DNA of 64,000 nt from Ktedonobacter sp. SOSP1-85 (GCF_016587415.1 NZ_BNJI01000003.1:248001-312000); one strand, 5' to 3'. Shown: positions 53,616-62,531, counted from the stretch's first letter. Made by a program: numbers and translations. Notes: generated from the sequence alone by a model not told the origin.

Positions 53616-53753
53616 TTCATCTCCTCGCTTCTAGACCTTCACCAAATCAAGGGTCCATGCTTGCCTGGACTCTCCGCTAAGATCTTATTCCGAACCCCAA
53701 CGCCACTGGCGTGTCTAGCGCTTCGCGCTCAGGGTTTTCGGTGAAGTAGTAAA

Positions 53754-53786
53754 GTGAGACGGATACGAAGAATGCATCCGTCTCAC
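53754..53786. terminator. Hairpin after the GH30 gene
   Basis: GTGAGACGGAT pairs with ATCCGTCTCAC over an 11-nt loop, 24 bp downstream of the minus-strand GH30 stop. Confidence 0.5.
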
Positions 53787-53810
53787 GACATTACCAACCT
53801 ACTCAGATCG

Positions 53811-56150
53811 TCAAATCGACAATACCTGCCATTGCTGATTAGCGCCACCATTATATGTATACTGGATGACTGAGCCACCATTGCTGGTGGATTGGCCGCT
53901 TACATCAAGCACCTTCCCGCTGTTGCGGTTGACGATCTTGACATACCCTCCACCAACATCTACCAGTTGCCATTGCTGATTGGTCCCGCCGCTGTCCGTG
54001 TACTGGATGACTGATGCACCATCAGCGGTAGAGCCTTGAGAGACATCTACGAGCTTGCCGCTATTGCGACTCACGACCTTGACATAACCACCACCAGCAT
54101 CCACCAGTTGCCACTGCTGATTAGCACCACCCCAGTAATCCCACTGCTCCAATAGCGCACCATCACTTGTGGATTGGCCAGTCACGTCGAGAGCCTTCCC
54201 ACTATTGCGGTTCACAATCTTCACGTAACCAGTGGTCACTGGATCTATCTCTACACGATCAAGTGCGGGCCAGACATTCGTGCTCTGGGGATTTTTACGC
54301 CCGGTTACACTCAGTTTGAAGGTATGAGTACCAGAGCTGAGCGCAGGACTTTCCCACATAAACTGATTGCCAGCTCGCTGTGACGCATAGAAATCGACTT
54401 CATGCGTTGGCCCATTATCGATAGAGACCAGGCCAATCCCCTCATTGGTATCCTTGACACCATAGAGGCGGATGCGCGAGCCAGTAAATTGCAGGCTGAC
54501 AGAGTCGCCGGCCTGTCCATCCCAGCTATCACTGCCATTGTAGAGATTGCTGCCACAATTGGTACAATGCCCCCAACCACTGCCCTGATAATTGAACTGG
54601 TTGGTCCCACTACCCTGAACGGAGTCGTCAATCTCGGTCACGGCGTTTGTGCCAGTATAGCTCACATTAGGAATGACAAACGTTGTAATCGATTGGCCAG
54701 GGAGCGATGCAGTAAATGACTTGTTTGAGATGCTCATATTCGCTAGTTGAGCCAGGTTCGCGCTCGCCGTCGTCTGATAGGGGGTCGCAGTTCCACCTAC
54801 ACTGGTGAAATTTGAGAGGTTGTACGTAACAGCATTGCTACTGGAGCCGCTATTGGTAGCTACAAGCACAAGGGTATGCGATCCAGCATCATAGGCACTA
54901 AACGTGCTACCATCACTATTACCTATCATCTTATACCCGGGGCGAATAAACTTGGTGTAGTTCCCAAAACCATAGTAACGCGATGGGTAGATGATATTGC
55001 CATTGCTGTCTGTACTGGCCAGGCCCCAGAGATCATCGTTGGCACCAGCGTTGCCAGATCCTCCGGCCCCAAAGTAATTGTCGGCCGCCTGCCAGATCAC
55101 CCACGCAGCTGGATGCAGGTGTTGTTCATCATCCAGGATATGCTGGGACAGAGTAATAGCCGAGGCAATCTGACTTCCCTGCGAGCCCGCGCCCCATTCT
55201 GACATCCACAGGCGCTTGTTGCCGCCCTGCCCAATGGTGCTATAGGCATAATCCCGGTCGCTATCGCTGCCACCATAGGTATGCGTATTATATTGTACGA
55301 CATAGCCTTTGGCCGTGCTATCGTAAGCATTGTAGTCCGTGTTTGACCGGTTCACCGCCGTATCGTCAGGAGCCGAGACCACCGAGTAGGCCGAGACACC
55401 AGTCGTATCAAGCCTGGCACCGACTTTATTGACGATTGTATTCTGGGTAGCGGTAGAGACATTGGTGCCTTCCTGATCCCCTTGATAATTCCAGTAGCCA
55501 GGAGTCGGCTCGTTAAATGGTTCAAGCGTCTGGAGCGTCAAGCCCCAACTATCATGAAAATGCTGAGCAATAGTCGCCAGGTAGCTGGCATAATCATCAT
55601 AGTGCGCGCTACTCAGATTCTCGGCATTGCCGCTCGCTCCCGAGGTACAACTATTCGTAAGCATCCAGGCAGGAGGAGAGTTCACAAATCCCTCGAAGAG
55701 ATTGGCACCCCGATTCTGAGCAGCCTGGAGGACCCAGCGTTGGTTCGCATCCTGCGTCCAATCATAAGTACCGGCAGATGGCTCATAGGTAGGGATATTG
55801 GTGTAAATCCCTGCTTTGCCTGAGGCAATGGAGTTATGGCAGACATTACCCGGACCATCGGCCCCAAAGTTGTAGCGCAAGACATTGAGGCCAATACCCT
55901 TATTGGGATCAAAGAGAGCATCGGCCAGGGCATTGCGCTGGCTATCGCTCAAGCCGCCCGCCCAGTTAGCCCACCAGGCCATGCTAGATCCCCAACCTTG
56001 AAGCGTTTGATACTGCTGAGAAGGGTTAATAGTGACCGTAGAGGCCGCACGGGCCACATCAAAGGGTCCCTCCGCCAGGAAGGCGAACAGAACAAACATA
56101 CAAAGTGCGATGAGACGAGGAGCAAAGTGGAGACTAAAACGACGAAGCAT
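53811..56150 (-). CDS. Secreted GH30-type glycosidase with CBM13 (ricin-type) repeats
   Basis: 779 residues: signal peptide (about 1-35), a GH30-like catalytic barrel (about 38-480; GWGSSMAWWANWAGGLSDSQ, acid/base Glu in LEPFNEPTPGYWNYQG, nucleophile Glu in KRLWMSEWGAG), a beta-sandwich (about 485-640), and a C-terminal ricin-B-like trefoil with three QW units (GANQQWQLVDAGGGYVKV repeats). The nearest function by sequence pattern is endo-beta-1,6-galactanase-like. AAGGAGG precedes ATG. The ricin part binds polysaccharide; no toxin domain exists. Confidence 0.88.
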   Translation of the reverse strand: MLRRFSLHFAPRLIALCMFVLFAFLAEGPFDVARAASTVTINPSQQYQTLQGWGSSMAWWANWAGGLSDSQRNALADALFDPNKGIGLNVLRYNFGADGPGNVCHNSIASGKAGIYTNIPTYEPSAGTYDWTQDANQRWVLQAAQNRGANLFEGFVNSPPAWMLTNSCTSGASGNAENLSSAHYDDYASYLATIAQHFHDSWGLTLQTLEPFNEPTPGYWNYQGDQEGTNVSTATQNTIVNKVGARLDTTGVSAYSVVSAPDDTAVNRSNTDYNAYDSTAKGYVVQYNTHTYGGSDSDRDYAYSTIGQGGNKRLWMSEWGAGSQGSQIASAITLSQHILDDEQHLHPAAWVIWQAADNYFGAGGSGNAGANDDLWGLASTDSNGNIIYPSRYYGFGNYTKFIRPGYKMIGNSDGSTFSAYDAGSHTLVLVATNSGSSSNAVTYNLSNFTSVGGTATPYQTTASANLAQLANMSISNKSFTASLPGQSITTFVIPNVSYTGTNAVTEIDDSVQGSGTNQFNYQGSGWGHCTNCGSNLYNGSDSWDGQAGDSVSLQFTGSRIRLYGVKDTNEGIGLVSIDNGPTHEVDFYASQRAGNQFMWESPALSSGTHTFKLSVTGRKNPQSTNVWPALDRVEIDPVTTGYVKIVNRNSGKALDVTGQSTSDGALLEQWDYWGGANQQWQLVDAGGGYVKVVSRNSGKLVDVSQGSTADGASVIQYTDSGGTNQQWQLVDVGGGYVKIVNRNSGKVLDVSGQSTSNGGSVIQYTYNGGANQQWQVLSI

Positions 56151-56203
56151 AAGAGGGTCCTCCTTGAGACACAGACACCTTCATAGTGTCTTCTCGCGCT
56201 TTT

Positions 56204-56235
56204 CAGGGATGGTAGTCAAATAACTACCATCCCTG
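56204..56235. terminator. Hairpin between tnpB and the GH30 gene
   Basis: CAGGGATGGTAGT pairs with ACTACCATCCCTG over CAAATA. It lies about 100 bp beyond the tnpB stop and 54 bp before the GH30 start. It may end the tnpB message or belong to the guide RNA end. Confidence 0.5.
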
Positions 56236-56334
56236 GTCACCAATGACCATTTGACGCCTCTAGAATGAACCGTTCAAGGAACAATTCACTCTTGCATAGA
56301 AGAGGGGGTAACATAGGTAATAGTTCCGTCGCGA

Positions 56335-57633
56335 CTAGCGAATCCTGACAGGAGCCAGGATTTTCTCGCGAGCGGGTTTGTGAGGGAATGACTTCCTCAC
56401 CGGATGGACTACCGGCAGATGGACCCTGCACTCCCCATCCTCTACTCCCTTGCGCTCGAAAGCTCCAGGAGCTACTTTGCGGATAATATTCCCTGCGCCA
56501 TTGACATCAGCATGGATGACTCGCCCATCGGCTGCTCGATACAGTCCCCGCTCGATGCGCTTGCCGCTAAACTGGTAGGCCACCTGCTCGCCTTTGCGAT
56601 ACACGGGCAGGGGGTCGAGATCAAGCAAGCTGGCTTTGCTCGTGTACGACTCTTCGGTGAGGATCACGCCAATGCCGACCAGTTCCGCTTTATACTGCAG
56701 CATCTCAATGAAGCGCGCATGCGGGATCTGCACAAAGTGCTGATTGGTGCGCTTCCCTAGGCGGATCGCTTGTTTTTGCAACGGATTCTTGCCGATGATC
56801 AACGTCCCGATCCCCTCGGCGACCAAAAGATCAATCAGGAAGCGGCTGGCCGTATGCAGGTCGTGCTCGATCCGCCGGTTGCGTCGAGTCGTCAACTGTT
56901 CCACGCGCCGACTTCGGCCAGGATGTCCCAGGGATTTCTGGAGCACTGCTCGTTGTTTGTTATAATACTGGTTACAGGACTTGATGCCGCGCCCGTTAAC
57001 AATCACCGGTACAAAGCCTGGTTTGTTTGAAGTTAGCGTGGCCAGATTATCCATACCCGGATCGAGTCCGGCGAGCAGATCAGGATCAACCGCCGTGATG
57101 GTGGGTTCGTGTTCAGAGATGACTTCGACCACGACATAGCCCACTTTGGGAACCACGCGCACCTGCGCGATGGCTTTGGGGTCTTGCCGGGTTTTCACCT
57201 GGATGCCCAGTTGCGAGGGCTGGATGATCCCCCGATCCAGGGTCCGTTTGCCCCGGCTCACCGCTTGCATGGTATAGACGAGCAGGTTACGCCCCTTCGC
57301 CTTGGGCAAGTACGTTGGGAGGTGAGGACGCCCCACGAACGTTGCCGGGATCTCTCGATACACCAGAAGCGCCGCCCAGAAACTCGACCAGGCGGTGCAG
57401 ACCTGCTTGAGCACCTGTTGCGCGACTTTGGCAGGCAACGCCCGGTATGCCTCGTGCTCTTGCATCCGCTTATCCAGCGCAGGATAGGAGAGGCTGGTGT
57501 TGGTCAAAAAGAACGTTTGACGCAACGCATAGAGGGCGGCATTGTAGAGATTCTTGGAGGCAAAACAGGCTGCATCCACGCAGGCAAAGCGCGGATCGGT
57601 CTGCGCAATCACATGCTTTTCAACCAGGTGCAT
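56335..57633 (-). CDS. tnpB: TnpB with rearranged active site, IS607 type
   Basis: About 432 residues from ATG 57633 (MHLVEKHVIAQTDPRFACVD); an ATG at 57705 is possible. RuvC-I is LAGLDPGMDNLATL. The usual RuvC-II Glu is replaced (TLIIGKNPLQ), and the Glu-containing ILTEESYTSKASLLD follows, then GLYRAADGRVIHADVNGAGN with the third Asp. No zinc-ribbon Cys pairs are present. This is the TnpB class with the glutamate moved, the one most like eukaryotic Fanzor proteins. It overlaps tnpA by 14 bases. Confidence 0.85.
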   Translation of the reverse strand: MHLVEKHVIAQTDPRFACVDAACFASKNLYNAALYALRQTFFLTNTSLSYPALDKRMQEHEAYRALPAKVAQQVLKQVCTAWSSFWAALLVYREIPATFVGRPHLPTYLPKAKGRNLLVYTMQAVSRGKRTLDRGIIQPSQLGIQVKTRQDPKAIAQVRVVPKVGYVVVEVISEHEPTITAVDPDLLAGLDPGMDNLATLTSNKPGFVPVIVNGRGIKSCNQYYNKQRAVLQKSLGHPGRSRRVEQLTTRRNRRIEHDLHTASRFLIDLLVAEGIGTLIIGKNPLQKQAIRLGKRTNQHFVQIPHARFIEMLQYKAELVGIGVILTEESYTSKASLLDLDPLPVYRKGEQVAYQFSGKRIERGLYRAADGRVIHADVNGAGNIIRKVAPGAFERKGVEDGECRVHLPVVHPVRKSFPHKPAREKILAPVRIR

Positions 57634-58204
57634 CTTGCGCCTCCAATTCCTGGACAATGCGCTCGGTCTTTCGTTTCGCTCGACGCTGCCCATAGCGTCT
57701 GGCACAGAAGCTATAAATGATGCTCGTCAGGTCGGTGAGCAGATCTTCGGTCTCATTTTCGGCCTGATTGACCACCTCGATTTCCCGCCCGCAAGCGGTG
57801 AGGAGCGTCTCAATATAGCGAAAGCCAAAGCGCGTCCCCCGGTCTTTGTGTTCAATGACAATCCGCCCGACGTTGGGATCAGCCAGGAGCGCCAGAAACT
57901 TGGGCCGATTGTCGTTGACCCCCGAACCAATTTCTTTGACCACCTTGCTCACCTGATAGCCACGAGCCGCACAGTACGCCACGAGCCGCTCCGCCTGACT
58001 GTCCAGGTTCGCCTTGTTCTCGGCTGAGGAGACGCGGGTGTACACCACCGTCACAGCTTTTACCGGGCTGGCGGATCTTGCAGGTTCATCGATCAGGATC
58101 GTGTGCGCTCCCACGCGTCGACCCTGAATCTTGCCGTCTCGGAACCAGCGCCAGGCCGTCTCATAGCGGACCCCTTGTTGTTTTGCGTAATCACTGAGTT
58201 TCAT
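57620..58204 (-). CDS. IS607-family serine recombinase (TnpA)
   Basis: 194 residues: an N-terminal MerR-like HTH (MKLSDYAKQQGVRYETAWRW then FRDGKIQGRRVG) and a catalytic resolvase domain (VVYTRVSSAENKANLDSQAE with the Ser, then EHKDRGTRFGFRYIETLL). The two parts are joined by a short linker that in the broken copy at 17113-17728 is the GA tract. Strand exchange at the element ends is its role. Intact, so this copy could move both. Confidence 0.92.
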   Translation of the reverse strand: MKLSDYAKQQGVRYETAWRWFRDGKIQGRRVGAHTILIDEPARSASPVKAVTVVYTRVSSAENKANLDSQAERLVAYCAARGYQVSKVVKEIGSGVNDNRPKFLALLADPNVGRIVIEHKDRGTRFGFRYIETLLTACGREIEVVNQAENETEDLLTDLTSIIYSFCARRYGQRRAKRKTERIVQELEAQDAPG

Positions 58205-58234
58205 AGGAAAAGTGTACCAGGATTCTCAGTGATT
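58189..58234. promoter_or_regulatory. Inverted repeat at the tnpA start
   Basis: AATCACTGAG (58189-58198, inside the first codons) is repeated inverted as CTCAGTGATT at 58225-58234. It may be a recombinase binding site at the left end of the IS607 element, or an operator. Confidence 0.5.
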
Positions 58235-58317
58235 GTCAAGGATTCGCTATATCTTCAATGATCTGTTTCAATACTCTTTATCATAGTAGCATACTTTTAA
58301 GAAGTTTGTAGAGACTG

Positions 58318-58345
58318 ACCGACGCGTGCTTTAGCAGCGTCAGGC
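58318..58345. repeat. Single-arm GACGCGTGCT family repeat containing a stop codon
   Basis: GACGCGTGCTTTAGCAGCGT then C (58322-58342) matches the right arm of the palindrome at 18732-18765 with one change. The MFS gene's TGA stop lies within it. Confidence 0.75.
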
Positions 58346-59518
58346 CACTTCCGCAGCCTTACTCTCCAGCTGGGGAGCACGCGCGAGCGTGGGGGCCAGC
58401 AATACAATGACCAGGCCGAGAAGCGCCAACAGGCCAAGCGCATAAGGCAAAGATATGAGTTCCGCGATCTGGCCAATCACAGGAGGACCAACCAGCGAAC
58501 CAGTGTAGGACATTGTCGCCACAGCGGCCAGGGCGAGACCAGGAGCCAGGTTAGGCGTACGGCTCGCAGTGCTAAAGACAAGCGGAGCCATACAGGCAAG
58601 CCCTGCTCCCACACAGGCCAAGCCCACAAGCGCAAGAATGGGCTGTTGGAAAAGCAGAGCCAGGCCCAGACCCAGGGCTGCCAGCAAACCACCCAGACGC
58701 ACATGGAGCACTGGTCCAATGCGTTTTGCAATAGAATCACCCAGCAGACGCGCAACAGTCATAGCGAGCGAGTAAACGGCAAAAGCCAGCGCGGCCAATC
58801 CCGCACTGGTACCCAGCGAGCGATGCAGGTAGACGCCGCTCCAATCCGCCATCGCGCCTTCACTCATAAAGGAGCAGAAGCCAATGATGCCTAGCCCCAG
58901 CAAGGCCTTTGTCGGGCGCGCGAAGACTGGTGTTTTCTCGCTGGGCTTGGCTGTAGTTGGCAAGAGCCAGCGACTGGCAAGCAAGACCACCAGAAGGAGC
59001 AGCCCAGAAACAAGCAGGAAATGGAACAAAGGCATAATATTGAGCCAGGCCATAAGGCTGCCACCACTGGCCCCAACCAGGGCGCCAACGCTCCAGAGCC
59101 CGTGAAAAGATGACATAATTGGTCTGCGATAGCTCTCTTCCAAAGAGGCGGCCTGGGCATTCATCGACACATCCATGACACTATTGCCCATACCTAACAG
59201 CATAAGTGAGAGCCATAAGAGTGGCAGGTTAGGCGCGAGAGCCGGAAGCACCAGACTACAACAGCACACAATAGCCGCAATGGTCGTGGTCAAACGACTT
59301 CCCAGGTGAACAATGAGCCATCCCACGTAGGAAAAGGCCACGAGCGACCCCACCGCCAACCCCCAGAGGGCAATACCCAGAGGGCCTGGATCTAACTGCA
59401 ACTGCTGTTGTATCGTAGGGATGCGCGCCGCCCAACTTGCCAGGAGCATCCCATTGGCGAAAAACATAAGAGAAATAGCATAACGTGCCGTTCGCAACGC
59501 CATCGGCTGTGTGGACAA
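58340..59518 (-). CDS. MFS transporter
   Basis: 392 residues with twelve hydrophobic segments (YAISLMFFANGMLLASWAAR first, LPYALGLLALLGLVIVLLAP last). The loop sequence after the second helix is YVGWLIVHLGSRLTT. It resembles fucose-permease-like/YbjJ-type exporters. The start is TTG 59518 with AAGGAG about nine bases ahead. Its stop codon sits in the repeat at 58318. Confidence 0.88.
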   Translation of the reverse strand: MSTQPMALRTARYAISLMFFANGMLLASWAARIPTIQQQLQLDPGPLGIALWGLAVGSLVAFSYVGWLIVHLGSRLTTTIAAIVCCCSLVLPALAPNLPLLWLSLMLLGMGNSVMDVSMNAQAASLEESYRRPIMSSFHGLWSVGALVGASGGSLMAWLNIMPLFHFLLVSGLLLLVVLLASRWLLPTTAKPSEKTPVFARPTKALLGLGIIGFCSFMSEGAMADWSGVYLHRSLGTSAGLAALAFAVYSLAMTVARLLGDSIAKRIGPVLHVRLGGLLAALGLGLALLFQQPILALVGLACVGAGLACMAPLVFSTASRTPNLAPGLALAAVATMSYTGSLVGPPVIGQIAELISLPYALGLLALLGLVIVLLAPTLARAPQLESKAAEVA

Positions 59519-60072
59519 AAGACGACTCCTTCATATTGGTAATGGCCTCCCTTTCCGCAGGGCAAGAAGCCAGAGACTTCTGGCAACTGTACCACGCGAA
59601 CCTGCCCTATTTCAAGAGCATGCTCGCATGCTCGCATGCTCGCCCGACCTCTTGTTTTTCAAGCAAGCACTATGTTATACTACACCCCATAAAAGATTGT
59701 TTCGTTAGTAAAGGGGAGATGTCCATCGTGGGAAACACATGCTGCAGGCCAAGAAGAAGCGCTTCTGCTGTTATGAGCCTGTAGTGATTGCACATCAACA
59801 TCTCCAATCACGTTCCTCTTCTCTTTTTCCTCACATCGCTTGACACTTTCCAGCGAAGGAGAGCGGGACCAGGCTCAGCAGCCGATAGAGCTGTCTGAGG
59901 TGGTACGCTATTCGCCTGGGTCGACACACATCTCGTCTCTACGCACACCGCTTCCACCATCTGCCTGATAGCTCTTCCCCGTTTCTCCTGTCCCGTAGCA
60001 CCGTGCTCTAACCCCGTGGTTACATCTATCTTCTTTTGCGAAACCCAGGTTTCAAGCGAAAGGAAAAGAGCG
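59519..60072. other. Spacer between the MFS and methyltransferase genes
   Basis: About 550 bp without a supported long gene. A direct repeat GCTCGCATGCTCGCATGCTC lies at 59625-59646. A promoter-like TTGTTT/TATACT pair starts at 59652. A 21-codon frame (59719-59784, MSIVGNTCCRPRRSASAVMS) ends before the methyltransferase and could be a leader peptide; it has a purine run immediately before its ATG, so translation is doubtful. Confidence 0.4.
59652..59681 (+). promoter_or_regulatory. Promoter candidate for the methyltransferase
   Basis: TTGTTT (59652-59657), 18 bp, TATACT (59676-59681). It would leave a leader of almost 400 nt before the gene at 60073. Confidence 0.4.
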
Positions 60073-60882
60073 GTGCGATATAGACAAATAGCAGCCAGAG
60101 GCACATCGCCTGGGCAGAGAGTGCGAACTAGTTGGGATGCGCATACCGAATGGTATGATGGCTGGGTCGGCAAGGATGGCAGCACACTGCATCGTGAGCT
60201 GGCGATCCCCGCCACCTTGGAATTGCTGGCCCCCCGGCGCGGTGAGCGTATCCTGGATATTGGCGCGGGCCAGGGCGTCCTGGCACCTCATATCACACGC
60301 GCGGGTGCCTCCTATGTCGGCATTGATGCCAGCACAAGGCTACTCCAGCGCGCCCGCGCCCATCATGGACGCATAGGCACCTTCCTGCAAGGAGATGCCA
60401 GTCGCCTTGACCTGATTTCAGGGATAGAACAAGCAACCTTTGATGGCATAGTCTTTCTGCTCAGTATTCAGGATATGGACCCTCTGAGTTCAGTACTAGA
60501 GGGAGCGGCTTGGGCTTTACGCGGCGGTGGGAGGCTCGTGATCGTGATGATTCACCCCTGTTTTCGTGTGCCGCGTCAAAGTGGCTGGGGCTGGCAGGAG
60601 GAACGCCAACTCCAATATCGGCGCATTGATCGCTACCTGACCCCGCTAGCAGTTCCCATGAAGGAATACGCCAATGGGCGCCAGGGGCAGAGCCTCTGCT
60701 TTCATCGCCCCCTGCAACAATACATTAATGATCTCGCCTCCAGTGGCCTCGTGCTTGACCAGATGCGCGAGTTGTGTACCTATAAGACATCCAGCGGGCC
60801 ACATGCCAGGGCCGAGAACAGGGCCTACCAGGAAATTCCCCTGTTTATGGGGCTACGCGCACGTAAGCTTCCAAGCAGGTAA
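60073..60882 (+). CDS. SAM-dependent methyltransferase
   Basis: 269 residues from GTG 60073, with AGGAAA upstream; a GTG at 60120 is a shorter option. SAM-binding motif I is ILDIGAGQGVLAPHI, motif II YVGIDASTRLLQRARAHHG, and a motif IV-like FDGIVFLLSIQDMDPLSSVL. A class I Rossmann methyltransferase; the target is not known. It lies alone, with a possible leader of almost 400 nt. Confidence 0.88.
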   Translation: MRYRQIAARGTSPGQRVRTSWDAHTEWYDGWVGKDGSTLHRELAIPATLELLAPRRGERILDIGAGQGVLAPHITRAGASYVGIDASTRLLQRARAHHGRIGTFLQGDASRLDLISGIEQATFDGIVFLLSIQDMDPLSSVLEGAAWALRGGGRLVIVMIHPCFRVPRQSGWGWQEERQLQYRRIDRYLTPLAVPMKEYANGRQGQSLCFHRPLQQYINDLASSGLVLDQMRELCTYKTSSGPHARAENRAYQEIPLFMGLRARKLPSR

Positions 60883-60910
60883 CACAGCGGGACTCATCAG
60901 ATCTTGATAC

Positions 60911-60947
60911 CATGATGCCAGGTTAGTTTTGCTAACCTGGCATCATG
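60911..60947. terminator. Bidirectional hairpin between convergent genes
   Basis: CATGATGCCAGGTTAG pairs with CTAACCTGGCATCATG around TTTTG, between the ends of the methyltransferase and the gene at 60965. A shared terminator is likely. Confidence 0.65.
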
Positions 60948-60964
60948 CATCATAAACTTCTATC

Positions 60965-61324
60965 TTAAAGCGCGGCTCCATGCAGAAGCAGGCGCATAGG
61001 ATACTCCTCGCCTGAACCTGAGAGGCGGTTGTAGCGAAACTCAAGGAACTGTCCGCAGAAGCTTGCTAGCACCTCGACCGTTCCTGTCGCCAGAAATAAG
61101 CTCTGACTTAAGATTGGCGCGTCTGTTCCCAAAAGCCCAACGCTCACATCTGTCGTAAGCTTCAAGGTAACACGCCCTTCTTGCGCTTCAGCGATGAGTC
61201 GCTCTTCCTGTAACTGAGTAAGCAATATTGTTGGCGCGACCTGGGCCAGGGAGCGCGGAAAGGCTTGCAGCGCATCGGCTGATACTGAGGATGTATGTGA
61301 CTGGAGAGATGATGAAAAAGACAT
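60965..61324 (-). CDS. Hypothetical protein
   Basis: 119 residues from ATG 61324 (GAGG about ten bases upstream). No domain was recognised; the sequence alternates hydrophobic and polar residues (VTLKLTTDVSVGLLGTDAPI). Convergent with the methyltransferase gene. Confidence 0.55.
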   Translation of the reverse strand: MSFSSSLQSHTSSVSADALQAFPRSLAQVAPTILLTQLQEERLIAEAQEGRVTLKLTTDVSVGLLGTDAPILSQSLFLATGTVEVLASFCGQFLEFRYNRLSGSGEEYPMRLLLHGAAL

Positions 61325-61605
61325 GCAAAACCTCACTTTCAAACTTACCAACCAGAGATAGATAACACTATGGAGCCAAAGGTACGAATAGTTCTACACC
61401 CTCTATAACCTCTTTGGGCGCTGATTACTTCCCAGATTCAAAAAAAGTGGAAAGTTGTCCAATAATACGACGAAGCAAGGAGGCAAAAGGCTGTGGCAAT
61501 GTAAGGGAGCCATAGCGTGTACTTCTATCTAAAAAAGCTTCTTTGCCGGAGGAGAATACAGAACCAGAGAGACTATCTTCCATATTCATAGACAATAGTC
61601 TACAT

Positions 61606-61623
61606 CTTAGAGCGCGCTCTAAG
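61606..61623. promoter_or_regulatory. 18-bp perfect palindrome
   Basis: CTTAGAGCGCGCTCTAAG, with AGACTAT/ATAGTCT flanking on the left. The size and symmetry are like a TetR-type operator, though no TetR gene is next to it. Confidence 0.45.
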
Positions 61624-61661
61624 TCAAGCGGGATTTCTGGAGATTTTACAAAAACACAAAC

Positions 61662-61694
61662 AAGCCCGGCGCTACTGATGTACGCGCCGGGCTT
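61662..61694 (+). terminator. GC-rich hairpin with U-tract
   Basis: AAGCCCGGCGC pairs with GCGCCGGGCTT around TACTGATGTAC, then TTGG. The loop is the core of the TACTGAYGTACGCG family. It has no gene directly before it on the plus strand. Confidence 0.55.
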
Positions 61695-61826
61695 TTGGTT
61701 TATCCTTCCTTATTGTACAAGATACGTCAAGAATATACATCCGCCATTTGGACAATGTTTTTGCACAAATACTTATGTATACTCTCAACAAACGCTATAG
61801 ACAGCTAGCTTGGAAGGAAATATCTG

Positions 61827-62519
61827 ATGCCAACACAAAGCGACATTGCGCAAGCGCTCTCACATGTTCTATGGATTGCCGGTTCCCCCTGCTCAGGAAA
61901 ATCCACGATCAGCCATACCATCACCCGGATCTATGTCTTCCTCGATTATCATGTCGACGCGCTTGCAAGTCATCATTTTGCGCGACGTATAGCCGCTGGC
62001 GACGTTGAGGCACAGAAATTTCTAAGTATGAGCATGGACCAGCGCTGGATACAGCGCCCAGTTGAAGAAGTGTTTCAAGAAACCATTGAATCGTGGACCA
62101 GGAACTTTGCGCTGGTCATCGAGGATCTCCTGGCTCTGCCCAGAGAAAACTTTATTGTCGCCGAGGGGAACTTCTTTCCAGAGTGTGTCGCCCCCTATCT
62201 CTCCAGCCCCCAGCAAGCAATCTGGCTGGTTCCCACTGATACCTTCTGCGACCAGGCTCGACGCCGCAAGCAGGCTGAACTGGTCAGACGCCAGAAACGG
62301 CATGGCGTCTATAACGAGGGCAGCAACCCTGAGCAACGCCTGCGTAACCTCATCGCCCGCGACTGCCAGCTTGCTCGCTATGTCAAGCAGCAGGCGGAAA
62401 CCCTCTCGCTTTCAGTCGTTGAGGTAGACGGAGGTCACTCCAGCGAGGAAATGACGGAACTGGTCGAGAGACACTTCGATCCATATCTCATCGAATACTT
62501 TAGGCGAACAAAAGAGTAG
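61827..62519 (+). CDS. P-loop NTPase, kinase-like
   Basis: 230 residues with a Walker A motif WIAGSPCSGKSTISH near residue 20 and a likely Walker B in LVIEDLLAL. The rest resembles small nucleoside or shikimate-like kinases of the AAA_33/uridine kinase type (LPRENFIVAEGNFFPECVAP, QARRRKQAELVRRQKRHG). The substrate is unknown. AAGGAAATA precedes ATG. It is distinct from the P-loop protein at 29284. Confidence 0.68.
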   Translation: MPTQSDIAQALSHVLWIAGSPCSGKSTISHTITRIYVFLDYHVDALASHHFARRIAAGDVEAQKFLSMSMDQRWIQRPVEEVFQETIESWTRNFALVIEDLLALPRENFIVAEGNFFPECVAPYLSSPQQAIWLVPTDTFCDQARRRKQAELVRRQKRHGVYNEGSNPEQRLRNLIARDCQLARYVKQQAETLSLSVVEVDGGHSSEEMTELVERHFDPYLIEYFRRTKE

Positions 62520-62531
62520 CCGATCCGAAAC

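Larger units (their letters stand above)
56240..58260. mobile_element. IS607-type element, apparently intact
   Basis: Serine-recombinase tnpA and tnpB overlap on the minus strand. No lesion was found in either gene. Exact ends are not visible, as this family leaves no repeats; the left limit is set after the 56204 hairpin and the right limit after the inverted repeat at 58189-58234. Confidence 0.75.
61325..61826. other. Spacer with palindromes, no gene seen
   Basis: About 500 bp. It holds the 18-bp palindrome at 61606 and a terminator-like hairpin at 61662. An 85-codon open frame at 61543-61800 crosses both and is judged accidental. The promoter of the P-loop gene at 61827 should lie near its right end. 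Confidence 0.4.

Noticed and set aside
53811..54230. Ricin-like toxin
   Set aside because: The QW repeats are a CBM13 sugar-binding trefoil attached to a glycosidase; there is no toxin catalytic domain.
5517..61694. CRISPR array or tRNA genes
   Set aside because: The repeats are dispersed palindromes, not regularly spaced units with spacers; no tRNA arm pattern was found.
61543..61800. 85-codon plus-strand frame
   Set aside because: It crosses an 18-bp palindrome and a terminator-like hairpin and shows no domain.
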